Assembly: GCA_964512285.1 (NCBI GenBank) | Contig: CAZEJO010000002.1 | Span: 1 to 64,000, forward strand | Length of the DNA stretch: 64,000 nt | From: SM23-28-2 sp964512285 | GTDB taxonomy: Bacteria > Chloroflexota > Dehalococcoidia > SM23-28-2 | Direction: 5' to 3' | Notes under the pieces: model-generated | What the model was told of the DNA's origin: nothing | The model's database searches: none | What the model saw: the letters and a program-made list of their open reading frames with translations, nothing else | In this document: piece after piece, positions 8,029-18,271 of the stretch | How positions within the stretch are numbered: the first letter of the stretch is position 1 | Layout of the letters: each line of letters starts with the position of its first letter | Position numbers and translations under genes: made by a program

Positions 8029-9279
8029 CTACGGCTGCGATTGCTTGTCGGCGTCCACGATGCGCAGGAAGCGCCGCTTGCCCACGCGGATGATGGAGCC
8101 AGGACTCACGCGCGGGTAATCGAGCAGATCAGTCACAGGAACGCCATCCACTTCGATGGCACCCTGCCGCACGAGGCGTTTCACTTCTCTGCGCGACAAG
8201 CCGCAGTGCTGCATCACCAGCAGATCGATGCCTGCTTCGGCCTCGCTTGCGCCTTTGAAGTGGAACGGTACCTCTATCGGCACCTCCTCCGGCAGTTCCC
8301 GCTCCCGGAACACCCGCGTGAACTCCTCCGCCGCCGCCTCGGCCGCCTCGCCGCTGTGGAACTGGGTCACGATCTCCCGCGCCAGGCGCATCTTCAGCTC
8401 CATCGGGTTCACAGAGCGCGTGCGCAGGGCCTCCCCTATCTCCGCCACCTCCTTGTCGGGCACGTCCGTCACCAGCTCGTAGTAGTCCATCATCACGTCA
8501 TCTGGCAGCGACATCACCTTGCCGTACATCTCCTGCGGCAGGTCCTCCAGAGCGATGTAGTTGCCGAGGCTCTTGCTCATCTTCACCTTGCCGTCGGTGC
8601 CCACCAGCAGCGGCACCATAAAGCACTGCTGCGGCCGCTGGCCCATCATCTCCTGGAGGTCGCGGCCCACCAGCAGGTTGAACTTCTGATCGGTGCCGCC
8701 GAACTCCACGTCGGCCTCGATGGCCACTGAGTCGTATGCCTGGAGCAGGGGATACAGGAACTCGTGCAGGCCGATCGGCTTGTGAGCGGCGAACCGCTCA
8801 GAGTACTCCTGCCGCTGGAGTATCTGGGCCACCGTGAAGCGCGCAGCCAGGCGCACCACCGTCTCCAGGTCGAACTTGTCGAACCACTCGCTCTGCCAGC
8901 GGATCTCGGTGCGCTCCCTATCCACCACCGAGAAGAACTGGCGCAGATAGGTCTCGGCGTTGACTTTGACCTCCTCGGCGGTGAGCATGGGGCGCGTCTG
9001 CGACTGGCCGCTGGGGTCGCCGATGCGGGCCGTCCAGTCGCCGACGATGACCACGACCTGGTGGCCGAGCTCCTGGAGCTGGCGCAGCTTACGCAGTCCC
9101 ACGGCGTGCCCGATGGTGAGGTCGGGGGCGCTGGGGTCAAAGCCCATCTTCAGGCGAAGGCAGCGGCCGGAGCGCAGGGCCGCCACGAACTCGTCCTCAG
9201 GGATGGTCTCCGCCACGGCGCGGCGGAGGATCCAGCGCAGCTCGTCGTCTTTGGGAACCCTAACAGTAGGCTTGCTCAT
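8029..9279 (-). CDS. tyrS: Tyrosyl-tRNA synthetase
   Basis: This enzyme charges tRNA-Tyr with tyrosine. The 416-aa class I enzyme shows the HIGH equivalent TIGHAV near residue 57, the substrate motif EFGGTDQKFN near 197, and KMSKSLGNYI near 233. A C-terminal S4 RNA-binding domain runs from about 350 to the end (LSRREVKRLVRQGAIEVDG). It belongs to the TyrZ-like subgroup by its DQKFN form. The ATG overlaps the ribF stop by 4 bp, so it is translated after ribF in one unit. Confidence 0.96.
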   Translation of the reverse strand: MSKPTVRVPKDDELRWILRRAVAETIPEDEFVAALRSGRCLRLKMGFDPSAPDLTIGHAVGLRKLRQLQELGHQVVVIVGDWTARIGDPSGQSQTRPMLTAEEVKVNAETYLRQFFSVVDRERTEIRWQSEWFDKFDLETVVRLAARFTVAQILQRQEYSERFAAHKPIGLHEFLYPLLQAYDSVAIEADVEFGGTDQKFNLLVGRDLQEMMGQRPQQCFMVPLLVGTDGKVKMSKSLGNYIALEDLPQEMYGKVMSLPDDVMMDYYELVTDVPDKEVAEIGEALRTRSVNPMELKMRLAREIVTQFHSGEAAEAAAEEFTRVFRERELPEEVPIEVPFHFKGASEAEAGIDLLVMQHCGLSRREVKRLVRQGAIEVDGVPVTDLLDYPRVSPGSIIRVGKRRFLRIVDADKQSQP

Positions 9280-10208
9280 GCCAGGTAGGCCCTTGCGGCG
9301 GCGATGTCCTTCTCGATCTGCTCCTTGAGAGCATCGGCGTCAGGAAAGCGCATCTCCCCCCGCAGGCGGTGCAGCAGCTCGATGCGCAGCTCCTGGCCGC
9401 GCACCTCCCCCTCGAAGTCCAGGATGTAGGTCTCGACCGTCGTCTTGTTCTCGTCGAAGGTGGGGCGCAGGCCGATGTTGGTCACGGCGGGGTAGGTGCC
9501 CTCGCCCAAATGGGCGCGAGTGACGTATACCCCGAAGGCGGGCAGCGCCCGGTCGAGGCCGAGAGCGATGTTGGCGGTAGGAAAACCCAGCGACCTGCCT
9601 CGCTCGGCGCCCCGAACGATGGGCCCTCGCAGGTGGAAGGGACGGCCCAGCAGGCTGGCCACCGTCTCCATATCGCCGCGGGCAAGGGCCAGGCGTGTGG
9701 CGGAGGAGCCCACCTTCTCGTCGCTGACTGTCAGAAGACCCACCTCCTCCACGGCGAAGCCCATCTCCCTACCTATGGCCTCGAGCGCCTGGGCATCCGC
9801 CTCGCGACCACGCCCCAGGGCGAAGTCGGCCCCCACCACCAGCAGCTTCATCCGCAGCTCCTCCACCAGCAACGACACGAACTCGCGGGCGGAGAGCTGG
9901 GCCAGCGCGGAGGTGAAGGTGAGAATGGCCACGCTGTCCACCCCCAGCGCTCGCAGAAGCTCGATGCGCTCCTCCAAGCCGCAAAGGTAGGTGAGAGTAG
10001 TCTGAGGCTGCACCACCAGGCGGGGATGGGGATGAAAGGTGACCACCATGGTGGCCAAGCCCTCCTGGCGCCCTCGCTCCACCATACGGCCGATGAGATA
10101 GCGATGGCCTCGATGCACGCCATCGAACACGCCGATGGCCACGGCGGTGTCGCGCCCGAGAGCAGCCCGACCGAGCTCCTCTCGAGCCAGGACCGGGCTC
10201 TCACTCAT
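9276..10208 (-). CDS. ribF: Bifunctional riboflavin kinase / FAD synthetase
   Basis: RibF phosphorylates riboflavin to FMN and adenylates FMN to FAD. The 310-aa protein has the N-terminal nucleotidyltransferase motif GVFDGVHRGHRYLI (about residues 27-40) and the C-terminal kinase motif GRSLGFPTANIAL near residue 205, followed by TVETYILDFEGE. Size and domain order are normal. It is the first gene of a two-gene unit with tyrS (ATGA overlap). A terminator upstream separates it from scpA. Confidence 0.95.
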   Translation of the reverse strand: MSESPVLAREELGRAALGRDTAVAIGVFDGVHRGHRYLIGRMVERGRQEGLATMVVTFHPHPRLVVQPQTTLTYLCGLEERIELLRALGVDSVAILTFTSALAQLSAREFVSLLVEELRMKLLVVGADFALGRGREADAQALEAIGREMGFAVEEVGLLTVSDEKVGSSATRLALARGDMETVASLLGRPFHLRGPIVRGAERGRSLGFPTANIALGLDRALPAFGVYVTRAHLGEGTYPAVTNIGLRPTFDENKTTVETYILDFEGEVRGQELRIELLHRLRGEMRFPDADALKEQIEKDIAAARAYLA

Positions 10209-10256
10209 GGAGAGCCCGCACTCCCTCTCGCCGCCTGAATCATCGCCTGCTCTTTG

Positions 10257-10284
10257 CGAAAAAGGGAGGGCCGAAACCCTCCCG
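10257..10284 (-). terminator. Intrinsic terminator after scpA
   Basis: Read on the minus strand, a 7-bp stem GGGAGGG/CCCTCCC with a six-base loop is followed directly by TTTTT. It ends the aroF-scpA transcript before ribF. Confidence 0.8.
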
Positions 10285-10335
10285 CTTCCCGAAACCGACT
10301 TGCGCTGGCGATACTATCACAGCCTCCCAGGGGGG

Positions 10336-11070
10336 TCAAGGCGAGACGCCCGTCGCCGCCTCCGTCGTTATCATCATTATGTCACGGAAACGAGCCCTCT
10401 GCCTGGCCACTAGCTGGCCGGCCTTTATCAGCTCCAGGATAGCCAGAAAGACCACTATCACCTCGATACGGGAAGTGCAGGTCTCGATCAGGGCGCGGAA
10501 GGAGACCCGCCCGAAGCCGCTGGCCACCGCCGCCATCACCGCCGTCATCTTCTCCTCCACCGTCACCGCCTGCCGCTCGATAGCGCCCTCCTCGGGCTCG
10601 GCCGGCTGACGGTTGAGGGCCTCCTCAAAGATGTTCAGCAGCCCCTCCAGGGTCACACCCTTCAGCCCCGGCGGCAGGAGCATATCTTTCGATGGCGGAC
10701 CCAGACGAGGATAGGCACGACGCCCTTGCTCCTCCAGGTCGCGAAAGGCGCCCGCCGCCTCCCGGAATCGCTTGTACTCGACCAGCATCTGGGCCAAGGC
10801 CTCGCCCGCGTCTTTCTTTTCGCCCTCTCTCTCGCGCGGCCGCAGTTCGGGCAGGAGGGCTCGTGACTTTATGTAGAGGAGCCTGGCCCCTACAACTATG
10901 AACTCGGCCAAGGCCTCGGCATCCTGACCCTCAACCGAGCGCAGGTGCGCCCAGTACTGGTCGGTGACCTGAGCCAACGATACGGCCGTGATGTCCAGCT
11001 CCTCCCTCTCGATGAGGTCGAGAAGAAGGTCGAGGGGGCCCTGGAAGACCGAAAGCTTCAGCTCGAACAC
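10336..11070 (-). CDS. scpA: Segregation and condensation protein A
   Basis: ScpA is the kleisin that bridges SMC heads in chromosome condensation. The 244-aa protein has the family N-terminus FQGPLDLLLDLIEREELDI and the C-terminal winged-helix segment VVFLAILELIKAGQLVARQ. The start is GTG at 1068-1070 of 11 kb (11068-11070). No scpB follows; the next element is a terminator, so scpB must lie elsewhere. The gene sits 49 bp downstream of aroF on the same strand. Confidence 0.93.
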   Translation of the reverse strand: MFELKLSVFQGPLDLLLDLIEREELDITAVSLAQVTDQYWAHLRSVEGQDAEALAEFIVVGARLLYIKSRALLPELRPREREGEKKDAGEALAQMLVEYKRFREAAGAFRDLEEQGRRAYPRLGPPSKDMLLPPGLKGVTLEGLLNIFEEALNRQPAEPEEGAIERQAVTVEEKMTAVMAAVASGFGRVSFRALIETCTSRIEVIVVFLAILELIKAGQLVARQRARFRDIMMITTEAATGVSP

Positions 11071-11119
11071 GTCCGCCTGCCTTCTCCGTCCCCTGAGCCC
11101 CCCAGACTGCTGTCTTCGC

Positions 11120-12142
11120 CTAGCTTGCCGCCAGCGGCCTCCCCACCGCCTTGGCCAAGTTCCCCACGTGCTCCATCAACTGCCGGAAGCCATCGAACGT
11201 GAGCGACTGGGGGCCATCGGACAGGGCACGATCGGGGTTGGGGTGCAGCTCCACGATCAGGCCGTCGGCGCCGGCAGCTACGGACGCCATGGCCATAGGC
11301 TCCACCAGGTAGCGGTGTCCGGTGGCATGACTGGGGTCGCCGATGATGGGCAGATGGCTGAGCCGCTTGACCAAGGGAATGACGCTCAGGTCCATCGTGA
11401 AGCGAGTGCTGGTCTCGAAGGTGCGAATGCCCCTCTCGCAGAGGATCACCTCACTGTTCTCCTGAGCCAGGATATACTCAGCGGCCAGAAGCCACTCTTG
11501 CAGAGGAGCCCACATGCCTCGCTTGAGCAGTACCGGCTTGCCCGCACGGCCCACTTCGTCCAGAAGAGCGAAATTCTGCATACTGCGGCTGCCGACCTGA
11601 AGGATGTCTACGTAGCGAGCTACCAGTTCCACATCGCGCGGGTCCATCACCTCGCTGACGATCGGCAAGCCGGTCTCCGCCCTGGCCGCCGCCAGGATCT
11701 GGAGCCCCTTCTCCCCCAGACCGCGGAAGGCGTAGGGGTTGGTGCGCGGCTTGAAGGCGCCGCCGCGCAGGATATGCCCGCCGGCCTCCTTGACCACCCG
11801 CGCAGTGGCCATCATCTGCTCCTCGGTGTCCACCGAGCACTGGCCGGCCATGACCACGGTGTTGCCACCGCCGATGGACACGTTGCCCACCTTGATGACC
11901 GTGTCCTCGGGCCTGAACTCGCGGCTGGCCAGCTTGTAGGGCCGGCTGACCGGCACTACATCCGCCACGCCCTCCAGAACAGCCAGTTCATCGGCCAGCT
12001 CGGGATAGGTTTGGCCTACCACCCCGACGACCGTTCTCTCCACACCACGGGAGAGGCTGCCCTTGAAACCCAGTTCTTTCAGACGTTCTAAAACCCCATC
12101 GATCTCCTTATCTGTTGAGTCTACTCTCATTACGACTATCAT
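11120..12142 (-). CDS. aroF: 3-deoxy-7-phosphoheptulonate synthase (DAHP synthase)
   Basis: This enzyme condenses phosphoenolpyruvate and erythrose 4-phosphate, the first step of the shikimate pathway. The 340-aa protein is the type I-beta, Thermotoga-like form. A small N-terminal ACT-like/FDL domain (about 1-70, MIVVMRVDSTDKEID) precedes the barrel. The barrel carries AGQCSVDTEEQ, LRGGAFKPRTNPYAF, KPVLLKRGMWA and PSHATGHRYLVEP. The AGQCS form replaces the more common AGPCS/AGPCA. GGAGG precedes the ATG. It follows aroH after 12 bp. Confidence 0.95.
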   Translation of the reverse strand: MIVVMRVDSTDKEIDGVLERLKELGFKGSLSRGVERTVVGVVGQTYPELADELAVLEGVADVVPVSRPYKLASREFRPEDTVIKVGNVSIGGGNTVVMAGQCSVDTEEQMMATARVVKEAGGHILRGGAFKPRTNPYAFRGLGEKGLQILAAARAETGLPIVSEVMDPRDVELVARYVDILQVGSRSMQNFALLDEVGRAGKPVLLKRGMWAPLQEWLLAAEYILAQENSEVILCERGIRTFETSTRFTMDLSVIPLVKRLSHLPIIGDPSHATGHRYLVEPMAMASVAAGADGLIVELHPNPDRALSDGPQSLTFDGFRQLMEHVGNLAKAVGRPLAAS

Positions 12143-12154
12143 AGGATTGCCTCC

Positions 12155-12535
12155 CTAGGGTTTGTCTTCAGGCTCGAACTTAAAGTCCGGCCTCAGAACC
12201 CTGGCCGCCCGCAGGTAGACGTGCACGATCTGGTCAGCCCTTTTGTCCGTGTTCACGTGCACAAGAATGCGCAGACACATCGGCAGGCTCCCCGGCACAG
12301 CCATCTCGTGTCCACAGAGGAGGGGCACATCGTTCCACCCCAGTCTCCGAGCAGCCAGGGCGGGGAACTCGGCGTTCAGGTCGGGGGTGGTGGTGAAGAA
12401 AGCGCTGACCACATCCTCAGGCTTGATGCCGTTGGCCTTAACCATCGCCGCCAGCAGCTCGGCAGTCGCCTCCAAGATGGCTTCGCGGCTGTTGGCCTCC
12501 ACCGTGGTAGCGCCGCGGATGCCTCGACACAGCAT
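12155..12535 (-). CDS. aroH: Chorismate mutase, AroH type
   Basis: It converts chorismate to prephenate, directing flux to Phe/Tyr. The 126-aa protein matches the monofunctional AroH fold: RGIRGATTVEANSREAI at the N-terminus, then FFTTTPDLNAEFPA, VPLLCGHEMAVPGSLP and the Arg-containing CLRILVHVN. Both the length and the Arg/Glu active-site positions (GATT, EM, CLRILVH) fit. It lies between trpA (112 bp upstream) and aroF (12 bp downstream). Confidence 0.95.
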   Translation of the reverse strand: MLCRGIRGATTVEANSREAILEATAELLAAMVKANGIKPEDVVSAFFTTTPDLNAEFPALAARRLGWNDVPLLCGHEMAVPGSLPMCLRILVHVNTDKRADQIVHVYLRAARVLRPDFKFEPEDKP

Positions 12536-12647
12536 GCCGAAGGGTTTTCCCCTCCCTCCCCAGCAAACGAGCCTGCCAGGCTGGCCCGCCTACCAGCAGA
12601 CGGGCTAGTGCGGAGCGAATACCCCGGCCTGGAGGCCGCCGACCATT

Positions 12648-13454
12648 CTAGATCGTGGCCTTCCGTCGGCCAGTAACCACCTCCACATATTCCCTCACCC
12701 TTTCCTCCCGCTCTTCGGCGGGTGCGCGGTCGATAACATTGATGATGGCACTACCAATAACAGCGGCCTCCGCCCCCAGGCCTGCTACCGCCTCCACGTG
12801 CTCCCGCTTGGAGATGCCGAAGCCCACAGCCAAGGGCAACGACGTGTGGCGTCGCACCCGTGCCAGGAACTGCGGCAGCCCCGACGGTAGCTCCCCGCGA
12901 GCGCCGGTGACCCCTGCCAAGCTGACACAATATATAAACCCACTGGCCTGGCCCGCCACCAAAGCGATGCGCTCATCGCTGCTGGTTGGCGCCACCAGAT
13001 AAATCAAATCGAGCCCGCGGCCAGCGCAGGCAGTTCGCACGCCGGCGGCCTCCTCGGGCGGCAGATCCACTCCGATCAGGCCGTCAGCCCCGGCACCAGC
13101 AACATCGCGGGCGAACTCATCGATCCCGTACGCCAGTATGGGGTTGTAGTATCCCATAAGCAGAAGTGGTATGGCAAGCCCCCGCGCCCTCAGCTGCTTC
13201 ACCACGTCCAGACAGACGCCCGGCGTCACCCCCTGCTGGAGGGCATGGTGACTGGCCCGCTGGATGGTCGTACCGTCGGCCAGCGGATCGCTGAACGGTA
13301 CGCCCAGCTCCACCATATCGGCGCCGCCGTCCGCCAGGGCGGGCACCAGGCGCAGGGTCGCGTCGACATCGGGGTAGCCCACCGTAAGGTAGGCAATCAG
13401 GCCGACCCGCCCCTCCTCCCGCAGACGAGCCATCGTCTGACCGATGCGGCTCAC
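12648..13454 (-). CDS. trpA: Tryptophan synthase alpha chain
   Basis: TrpA cleaves indole-3-glycerol phosphate to indole and glyceraldehyde 3-phosphate. The 268-aa barrel shows the catalytic Glu and Asp in VELGVPFSDPLADG, the motif LLMGYYNPILAYG, and YCVSLAGVTGARGE. The frame is open further upstream, but the GTG at 13452-13454 has GGAGG seven bases before it and shares one base with the stop of the CPBP gene (TAGTG). That is the best start and implies coupling. Its partner trpB lies beyond an opposite-strand gene. Confidence 0.94.
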   Translation of the reverse strand: MSRIGQTMARLREEGRVGLIAYLTVGYPDVDATLRLVPALADGGADMVELGVPFSDPLADGTTIQRASHHALQQGVTPGVCLDVVKQLRARGLAIPLLLMGYYNPILAYGIDEFARDVAGAGADGLIGVDLPPEEAAGVRTACAGRGLDLIYLVAPTSSDERIALVAGQASGFIYCVSLAGVTGARGELPSGLPQFLARVRRHTSLPLAVGFGISKREHVEAVAGLGAEAAVIGSAIINVIDRAPAEEREERVREYVEVVTGRRKATI

Positions 13455-14194
13455 TATCCGCCTCCCGTCGCCACAGCTATCCCGAAGCTCACCGCATTGA
13501 AGATGAAGTGCGCCCCGATGGCGGGCCAGAGGGAGCCTGAGAAGACGTACGCCCAGGCCAGGAGCATGCCGATCACGGCGAAGGGGACGATGCTCCCCAC
13601 GTTGAAGTGGAGCGCGGCGAACAGGAGTCCGCTGGCCAGGGCCGCCCAAAACGTCCCCCAGCGCACTCGCAACGCAGGGAAGATGAAGCCGCGGAAGAAG
13701 GTCTCCTCGGCGATGGGTGCTGCCAGGACAGCCAGGACGCCCACCAAGACAATGGTAGCAGGGTTATCGAAGAAATCCTCGGGCAGAGTGCTCTCGGGCA
13801 CCAGTTCTCCCAACCCAACCAGCTCCACAATCAGAAGATAGACGCCGAGGGTCAACCAGGCCGCTAACACCACCGCCACTGACACCCACCAGCCACCTCG
13901 AACCACGCGCCGAAAGCCCAGCGCCTGCCAGCCGCAGGCGTATCGGCGCACGCTGAACCAGGCGGCCGCCCCCAGCAAGGCCACCTCCAGGGCCAGGCTG
14001 CTACCCACGATAGCCGCTATTGCGGCGTCATCGTTGGTATCCCCCACGACAGCGAAGACGATACCCAGCGCGATGATCGTGACGACGCCGATCGCCACTA
14101 CCCACGCGCCGGCCAGCCCCAGGTCACGCAGCCGCCACGGTACCAGCGGCCCCGCCGAGATGTCTTGCTGCGGCTGAATCAGCATATCGTCCAC
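13454..14194 (-). CDS. CPBP-family intramembrane glutamic protease
   Basis: The 246-aa membrane protein has six to eight hydrophobic segments. The CPBP/Abi (CAAX protease-like) motifs are present in order: EETFFRGFIFPAL (about residue 164), ALHFNVGS, and GAHFIFNAVSF. The paired Glu and the His residues would form the active site. Family members process prenylated proteins or confer bacteriocin self-protection; the substrate here is unknown. Its stop shares a base with the trpA start, which puts it in one transcript with trpA-aroH-aroF, an unexpected partner. Confidence 0.88.
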   Translation of the reverse strand: MDDMLIQPQQDISAGPLVPWRLRDLGLAGAWVVAIGVVTIIALGIVFAVVGDTNDDAAIAAIVGSSLALEVALLGAAAWFSVRRYACGWQALGFRRVVRGGWWVSVAVVLAAWLTLGVYLLIVELVGLGELVPESTLPEDFFDNPATIVLVGVLAVLAAPIAEETFFRGFIFPALRVRWGTFWAALASGLLFAALHFNVGSIVPFAVIGMLLAWAYVFSGSLWPAIGAHFIFNAVSFGIAVATGGG

Positions 14195-14324
14195 TTCTCA
14201 CCAAAGCGATAAGTTAGCTCTATTAATAGCATGAGCGCCCATCGCTGGCAAATTGGGGGATTGAACACGAACTGTAGTGTTTCACTCTCGCTGAGAGATG
14301 GAGGAGCAGCCGGCCTCTGGCCGC

Positions 14325-14349
14325 TCATCCTGAGCCTGTCGAAGGATGA
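14325..14349. repeat. Short REP-like hairpin
   Basis: TCATCCT and AGGATGA arms enclose GAGCCTGTCGA. This is the same family of CCTGAGC...GAAGG hairpins as at 7924-7975. It overlaps a longer in-frame extension of the next gene, which argues against that extension being coding. Confidence 0.6.
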
Positions 14350-14408
14350 AAGCGGGATTGGACGCGAACCCCCTCCTGCCGTACACTGCTCTCGCCGAGG
14401 CGGAGGCC

Positions 14409-14984
14409 ATGCCAGACGCAGCGAACGAGTGGGACGAGCGCTATCGCCAGGGGCGGACCATGCCCGACGAGCCGGCCGCCCTTCTGGTGGAGAACCTGTC
14501 TCTTCTGCCCAAGGGCGACAAGGCGCTGGACATCGCCATGGGGTCAGGCCGCAACGCTCTCTACCTGGCCTCCCTGGGCTTTCGGGTGACAGGCATCGAC
14601 CTATCGGCGGTGGCGGTGGAGCAGTGCCGCGAGAAGGCCGAGCGCCTGGGCCTGTCTGTCGAAGCCCGCGTGGTCGACCTGAAACGCTCTCCCCTTCCCT
14701 CCAACGAGTACGACCTCATCGTCAACTTCTACTACCTCCAGCGCAGCCTGGCACCCCAGATCATCGCTGCCCTCAAGCCGGGCGGCGTGCTGGTGTTCGA
14801 GTCCTTCACCACCGACCAGCTCCAGTTCGGCTGGGGTCCCAAGGGCCCCGACCACCTGCTGCGCCCCGGCGAGCTACGGGAGATGTTCTCTGACCTGGAG
14901 ACGCTCCTCTATCACGAGGGCGTAGTCGAGGGGGATCGCGGCCCCAAGGCGGTGGCCAGCCTCATAGGGCACAAGCGGGCGTAG
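14409..14984 (+). CDS. Class I SAM-dependent methyltransferase
   Basis: The 191-aa protein has a TehB-like methyltransferase fold: ALDIAMGSGRNALYLASLG (motif I, about residues 38-56), VTGIDLSAVAVEQC (motif II), YDLIVNFYYLQRSL (motif IV) and LKPGGVLVFESF. The substrate is unknown; tellurite, thiopurine or small-molecule methylation are possible. The start at ATG 14409 is chosen because GGAGG lies just upstream and an in-frame ATG at 14346 falls in a repeat hairpin. It is the only plus-strand gene inside the aromatic cluster and splits trpB from CPBP-trpA. Confidence 0.85.
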   Translation: MPDAANEWDERYRQGRTMPDEPAALLVENLSLLPKGDKALDIAMGSGRNALYLASLGFRVTGIDLSAVAVEQCREKAERLGLSVEARVVDLKRSPLPSNEYDLIVNFYYLQRSLAPQIIAALKPGGVLVFESFTTDQLQFGWGPKGPDHLLRPGELREMFSDLETLLYHEGVVEGDRGPKAVASLIGHKRA

Positions 14985-15003
14985 GAGATCAGGCTGCCGG
15001 CGC

Positions 15004-16338
<1,335 letters not shown>

Positions 16339-16355
<17 letters not shown>

Positions 16356-16743
16356 GTAAGCTTCTCACCTTCTGGAGCGTATTGCAGAACTCTTCGATTT
16401 CCGGCTCCTGAGATTTCCAGGGGAGCGATGGCTGGAAGAAGAACCAATATGTATCCTGCCACGTCTGGAGCAGCAGGTAATCGTAGTCAGGCCTGAACCA
16501 CGACCTCCTGACTTCTGTTCCCGAGATGTCTTCTATGGGCACAACGACGATCGGCCGGCGAGGCATTTGCGGTGTCCATCTTTGGCGAGTCCAAATCAGC
16601 CGCTTGTTGGTTAGATACAGCTTACCCCACCCTAAGCGCAGCGGATTAGCGACCCTCCACATTGCGTGCACTTCGTACAGAACATCCTCTTGCACACCCA
16701 GTTGAACGTTCCTGTACCACCTGTCGCCAACAGATTTGGTCAT
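16339..16743 (-). CDS. PH/GRAM-like domain protein inside the trp operon
   Basis: The 134-aa protein has the strand pattern of bacterial PH or GRAM domains, centred on GWGKLYLTNKRLIWTR (about residues 39-54), followed by PIEDISGTEVRRSWF and a Trp/Phe-rich stretch DTYWFFFQPSLPW. A C-terminal helix EIEEFCNTLQKVRSLHE follows. There is no signal peptide or membrane segment. The ATG overlaps the trpF stop as ATGA, and its end overlaps the trpB start by 17 bp, so it is a full member of the operon. Its function is unknown; such domains often bind lipids or proteins. Confidence 0.75.
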
Positions 16744-17462
16744 CCGTTCGCCTCCCTGGCCGCCGCAACAAACGCCCGAATCTTGGCCACGTCCTTGAGC
16801 CCGTCTGTCTCCACGCCGCTCGATACGTCCACAGCCCAGGGCCTCACCTGAAGCACCGCCTCGCTCACGTTCTTAGGCGTCAGGCCACCGGCCAGAATGA
16901 TCGGTCGCCTGGCTGCCACGCCCCGCGCCAACTCCCAGTCGAAGGTCCGACCGCTGCCACCCAGGACGCCCTCCACGTCGCTGTCCAGCAGGCAGAGAGC
17001 GGCCGTGCCCGGACGCATCGTCCCCAGGATGCTGCGAGCCGACGCCGAAGCGCTCACCCGTATGGCCTTGATCACCGGCCGGCCTATCTCCAGACACATC
17101 CCCCAGGCCTCGTGCCCGCTGAGCTGCACCAGGTCGAGTCCGCAGCTCTCAGCGATCGAGTTTATCGTCTCGGGCTCGGCGTCGGCGAAGACGCCCACAA
17201 GCAGCGGACGCTTGCGCCACAGCAGGTTCTCGATACTCCGCGCCCACCGGCGGAACCAGCGCGCATCCCTCGCAGCCTCGGCTGGCGGTGCCTCAGCAGT
17301 CGCCTGACTGGCGCCCAGAGCGCGGGCAACGGCCTGCGCCTGCTCGACGCTCACCTGACGCCGACTGGTAGCGAAGATGACGCCGACGAAATCGACGCCG
17401 GCGTCCGCCGCCGCGACAGCGTGGCGGGGCTCGCGGATGCCGCAGATCTTGACGAGGGTCAT
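16740..17462 (-). CDS. trpF: Phosphoribosylanthranilate isomerase with internal insertion
   Basis: TrpF isomerises phosphoribosylanthranilate to CdRP. The 240-aa frame opens with the canonical VKICGIREPRHAVAAADAG (catalytic Cys near residue 6) and has LVQLSGHE, LLDSDVEGVLGGSGRTFDW (catalytic Asp) and LAGGLTPKNVSEAV. It is about 35 residues longer than usual. The extra part (about residues 55-90, Ala/Arg/Trp-rich) lies between VSVEQAQAVARAL and LLVGVFADAEPE. The start is ATG 17462, which overlaps the trpC stop by ATGA; upstream in-frame codons belong to trpC. Confidence 0.93.
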   Translation of the reverse strand: MTLVKICGIREPRHAVAAADAGVDFVGVIFATSRRQVSVEQAQAVARALGASQATAEAPPAEAARDARWFRRWARSIENLLWRKRPLLVGVFADAEPETINSIAESCGLDLVQLSGHEAWGMCLEIGRPVIKAIRVSASASARSILGTMRPGTAALCLLDSDVEGVLGGSGRTFDWELARGVAARRPIILAGGLTPKNVSEAVLQVRPWAVDVSSGVETDGLKDVAKIRAFVAAAREANG

Positions 17463-18271
17463 GCTCCCAATAGCTCCCCGATCTTCGCCCGCGCATCCTC
17501 CGCTGTCACCAGCGCCTCGCCGATGAGCGCCGCATTCACCCCCAGCGCTTGCAGTCGCTCCACGTCGGCCCGAGTGTGGATGCCGCTCTCGGCCACCACC
17601 ACCCTGCCATCGGGGATGAGCGGCCGCAGGCGCTCGCTCACCGCCAGGTCCACCTCGAACGTCCGCAGGTCGCGGTTGTTGATACCGATGATCTGCGCAT
17701 CGGCGGCCAGTGCCCGCTCCAGCTCCTGCTCGTCGTGCACCTCCACCAGGCACTCCATGCCCAGCGTTCGAGCCAGCGCCAGCAGCTCGGCCAGCAGCCG
17801 CGGCTCGAGGACGGCAGCGATGAGAAGCACCGCATCGGCGCCATAGGCCCGCGCCTCGTACAGGTGGTAGGCGTCGAACAGAAAGTCCTTGCGCAGGACG
17901 GGCTGGCGAGGCTCGCCACGGCCGTCCAGGACTGCCCGAACAGCCTCCAGGTCAGCGAGACTGCCCTGGAAGTGCTGCTCCTCCGTCAACACCGATATCG
18001 CCGCCGCGCCGCCAATAGCGTAGGTGCGAACCAGAGCCTTCGGGTCCAGATCGGCGCGCAGCACGCCCCGCGAAGGCGATGCCCGCTTGACCTCGGCGAT
18101 CAGGCCCAGCGAAGGGCCACGCAGCGCCTGGGCCAGCGACCTGGTCGGCGGCGCCGCCTGAGCCAGCCGCGTGCGCAGGATACCCAACGGTTCCTCCCGA
18201 CGCCGGCGCTCCAGTTCCTGGCGTTTGTCGGCCACGATGCGGCCGAGGATGGCGGGAAGCTCTCTAGCCAA
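17459..18271 (-). CDS. trpC: Indole-3-glycerol phosphate synthase
   Basis: TrpC decarboxylates and closes CdRP to indole-3-glycerol phosphate. The 270-aa barrel has the motifs LIAEVKRASPSRG (catalytic Lys, about residue 60), VLTEEQHFQGS, VLRKDFLFDAY, IIGINNRDLRTFEVDL and VAESGIHTRADV. The length is normal. It overlaps trpD by 8 bp upstream and trpF by 4 bp downstream, in a tightly coupled run. Confidence 0.96.
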   Translation of the reverse strand: MARELPAILGRIVADKRQELERRRREEPLGILRTRLAQAAPPTRSLAQALRGPSLGLIAEVKRASPSRGVLRADLDPKALVRTYAIGGAAAISVLTEEQHFQGSLADLEAVRAVLDGRGEPRQPVLRKDFLFDAYHLYEARAYGADAVLLIAAVLEPRLLAELLALARTLGMECLVEVHDEQELERALAADAQIIGINNRDLRTFEVDLAVSERLRPLIPDGRVVVAESGIHTRADVERLQALGVNAALIGEALVTAEDARAKIGELLGA

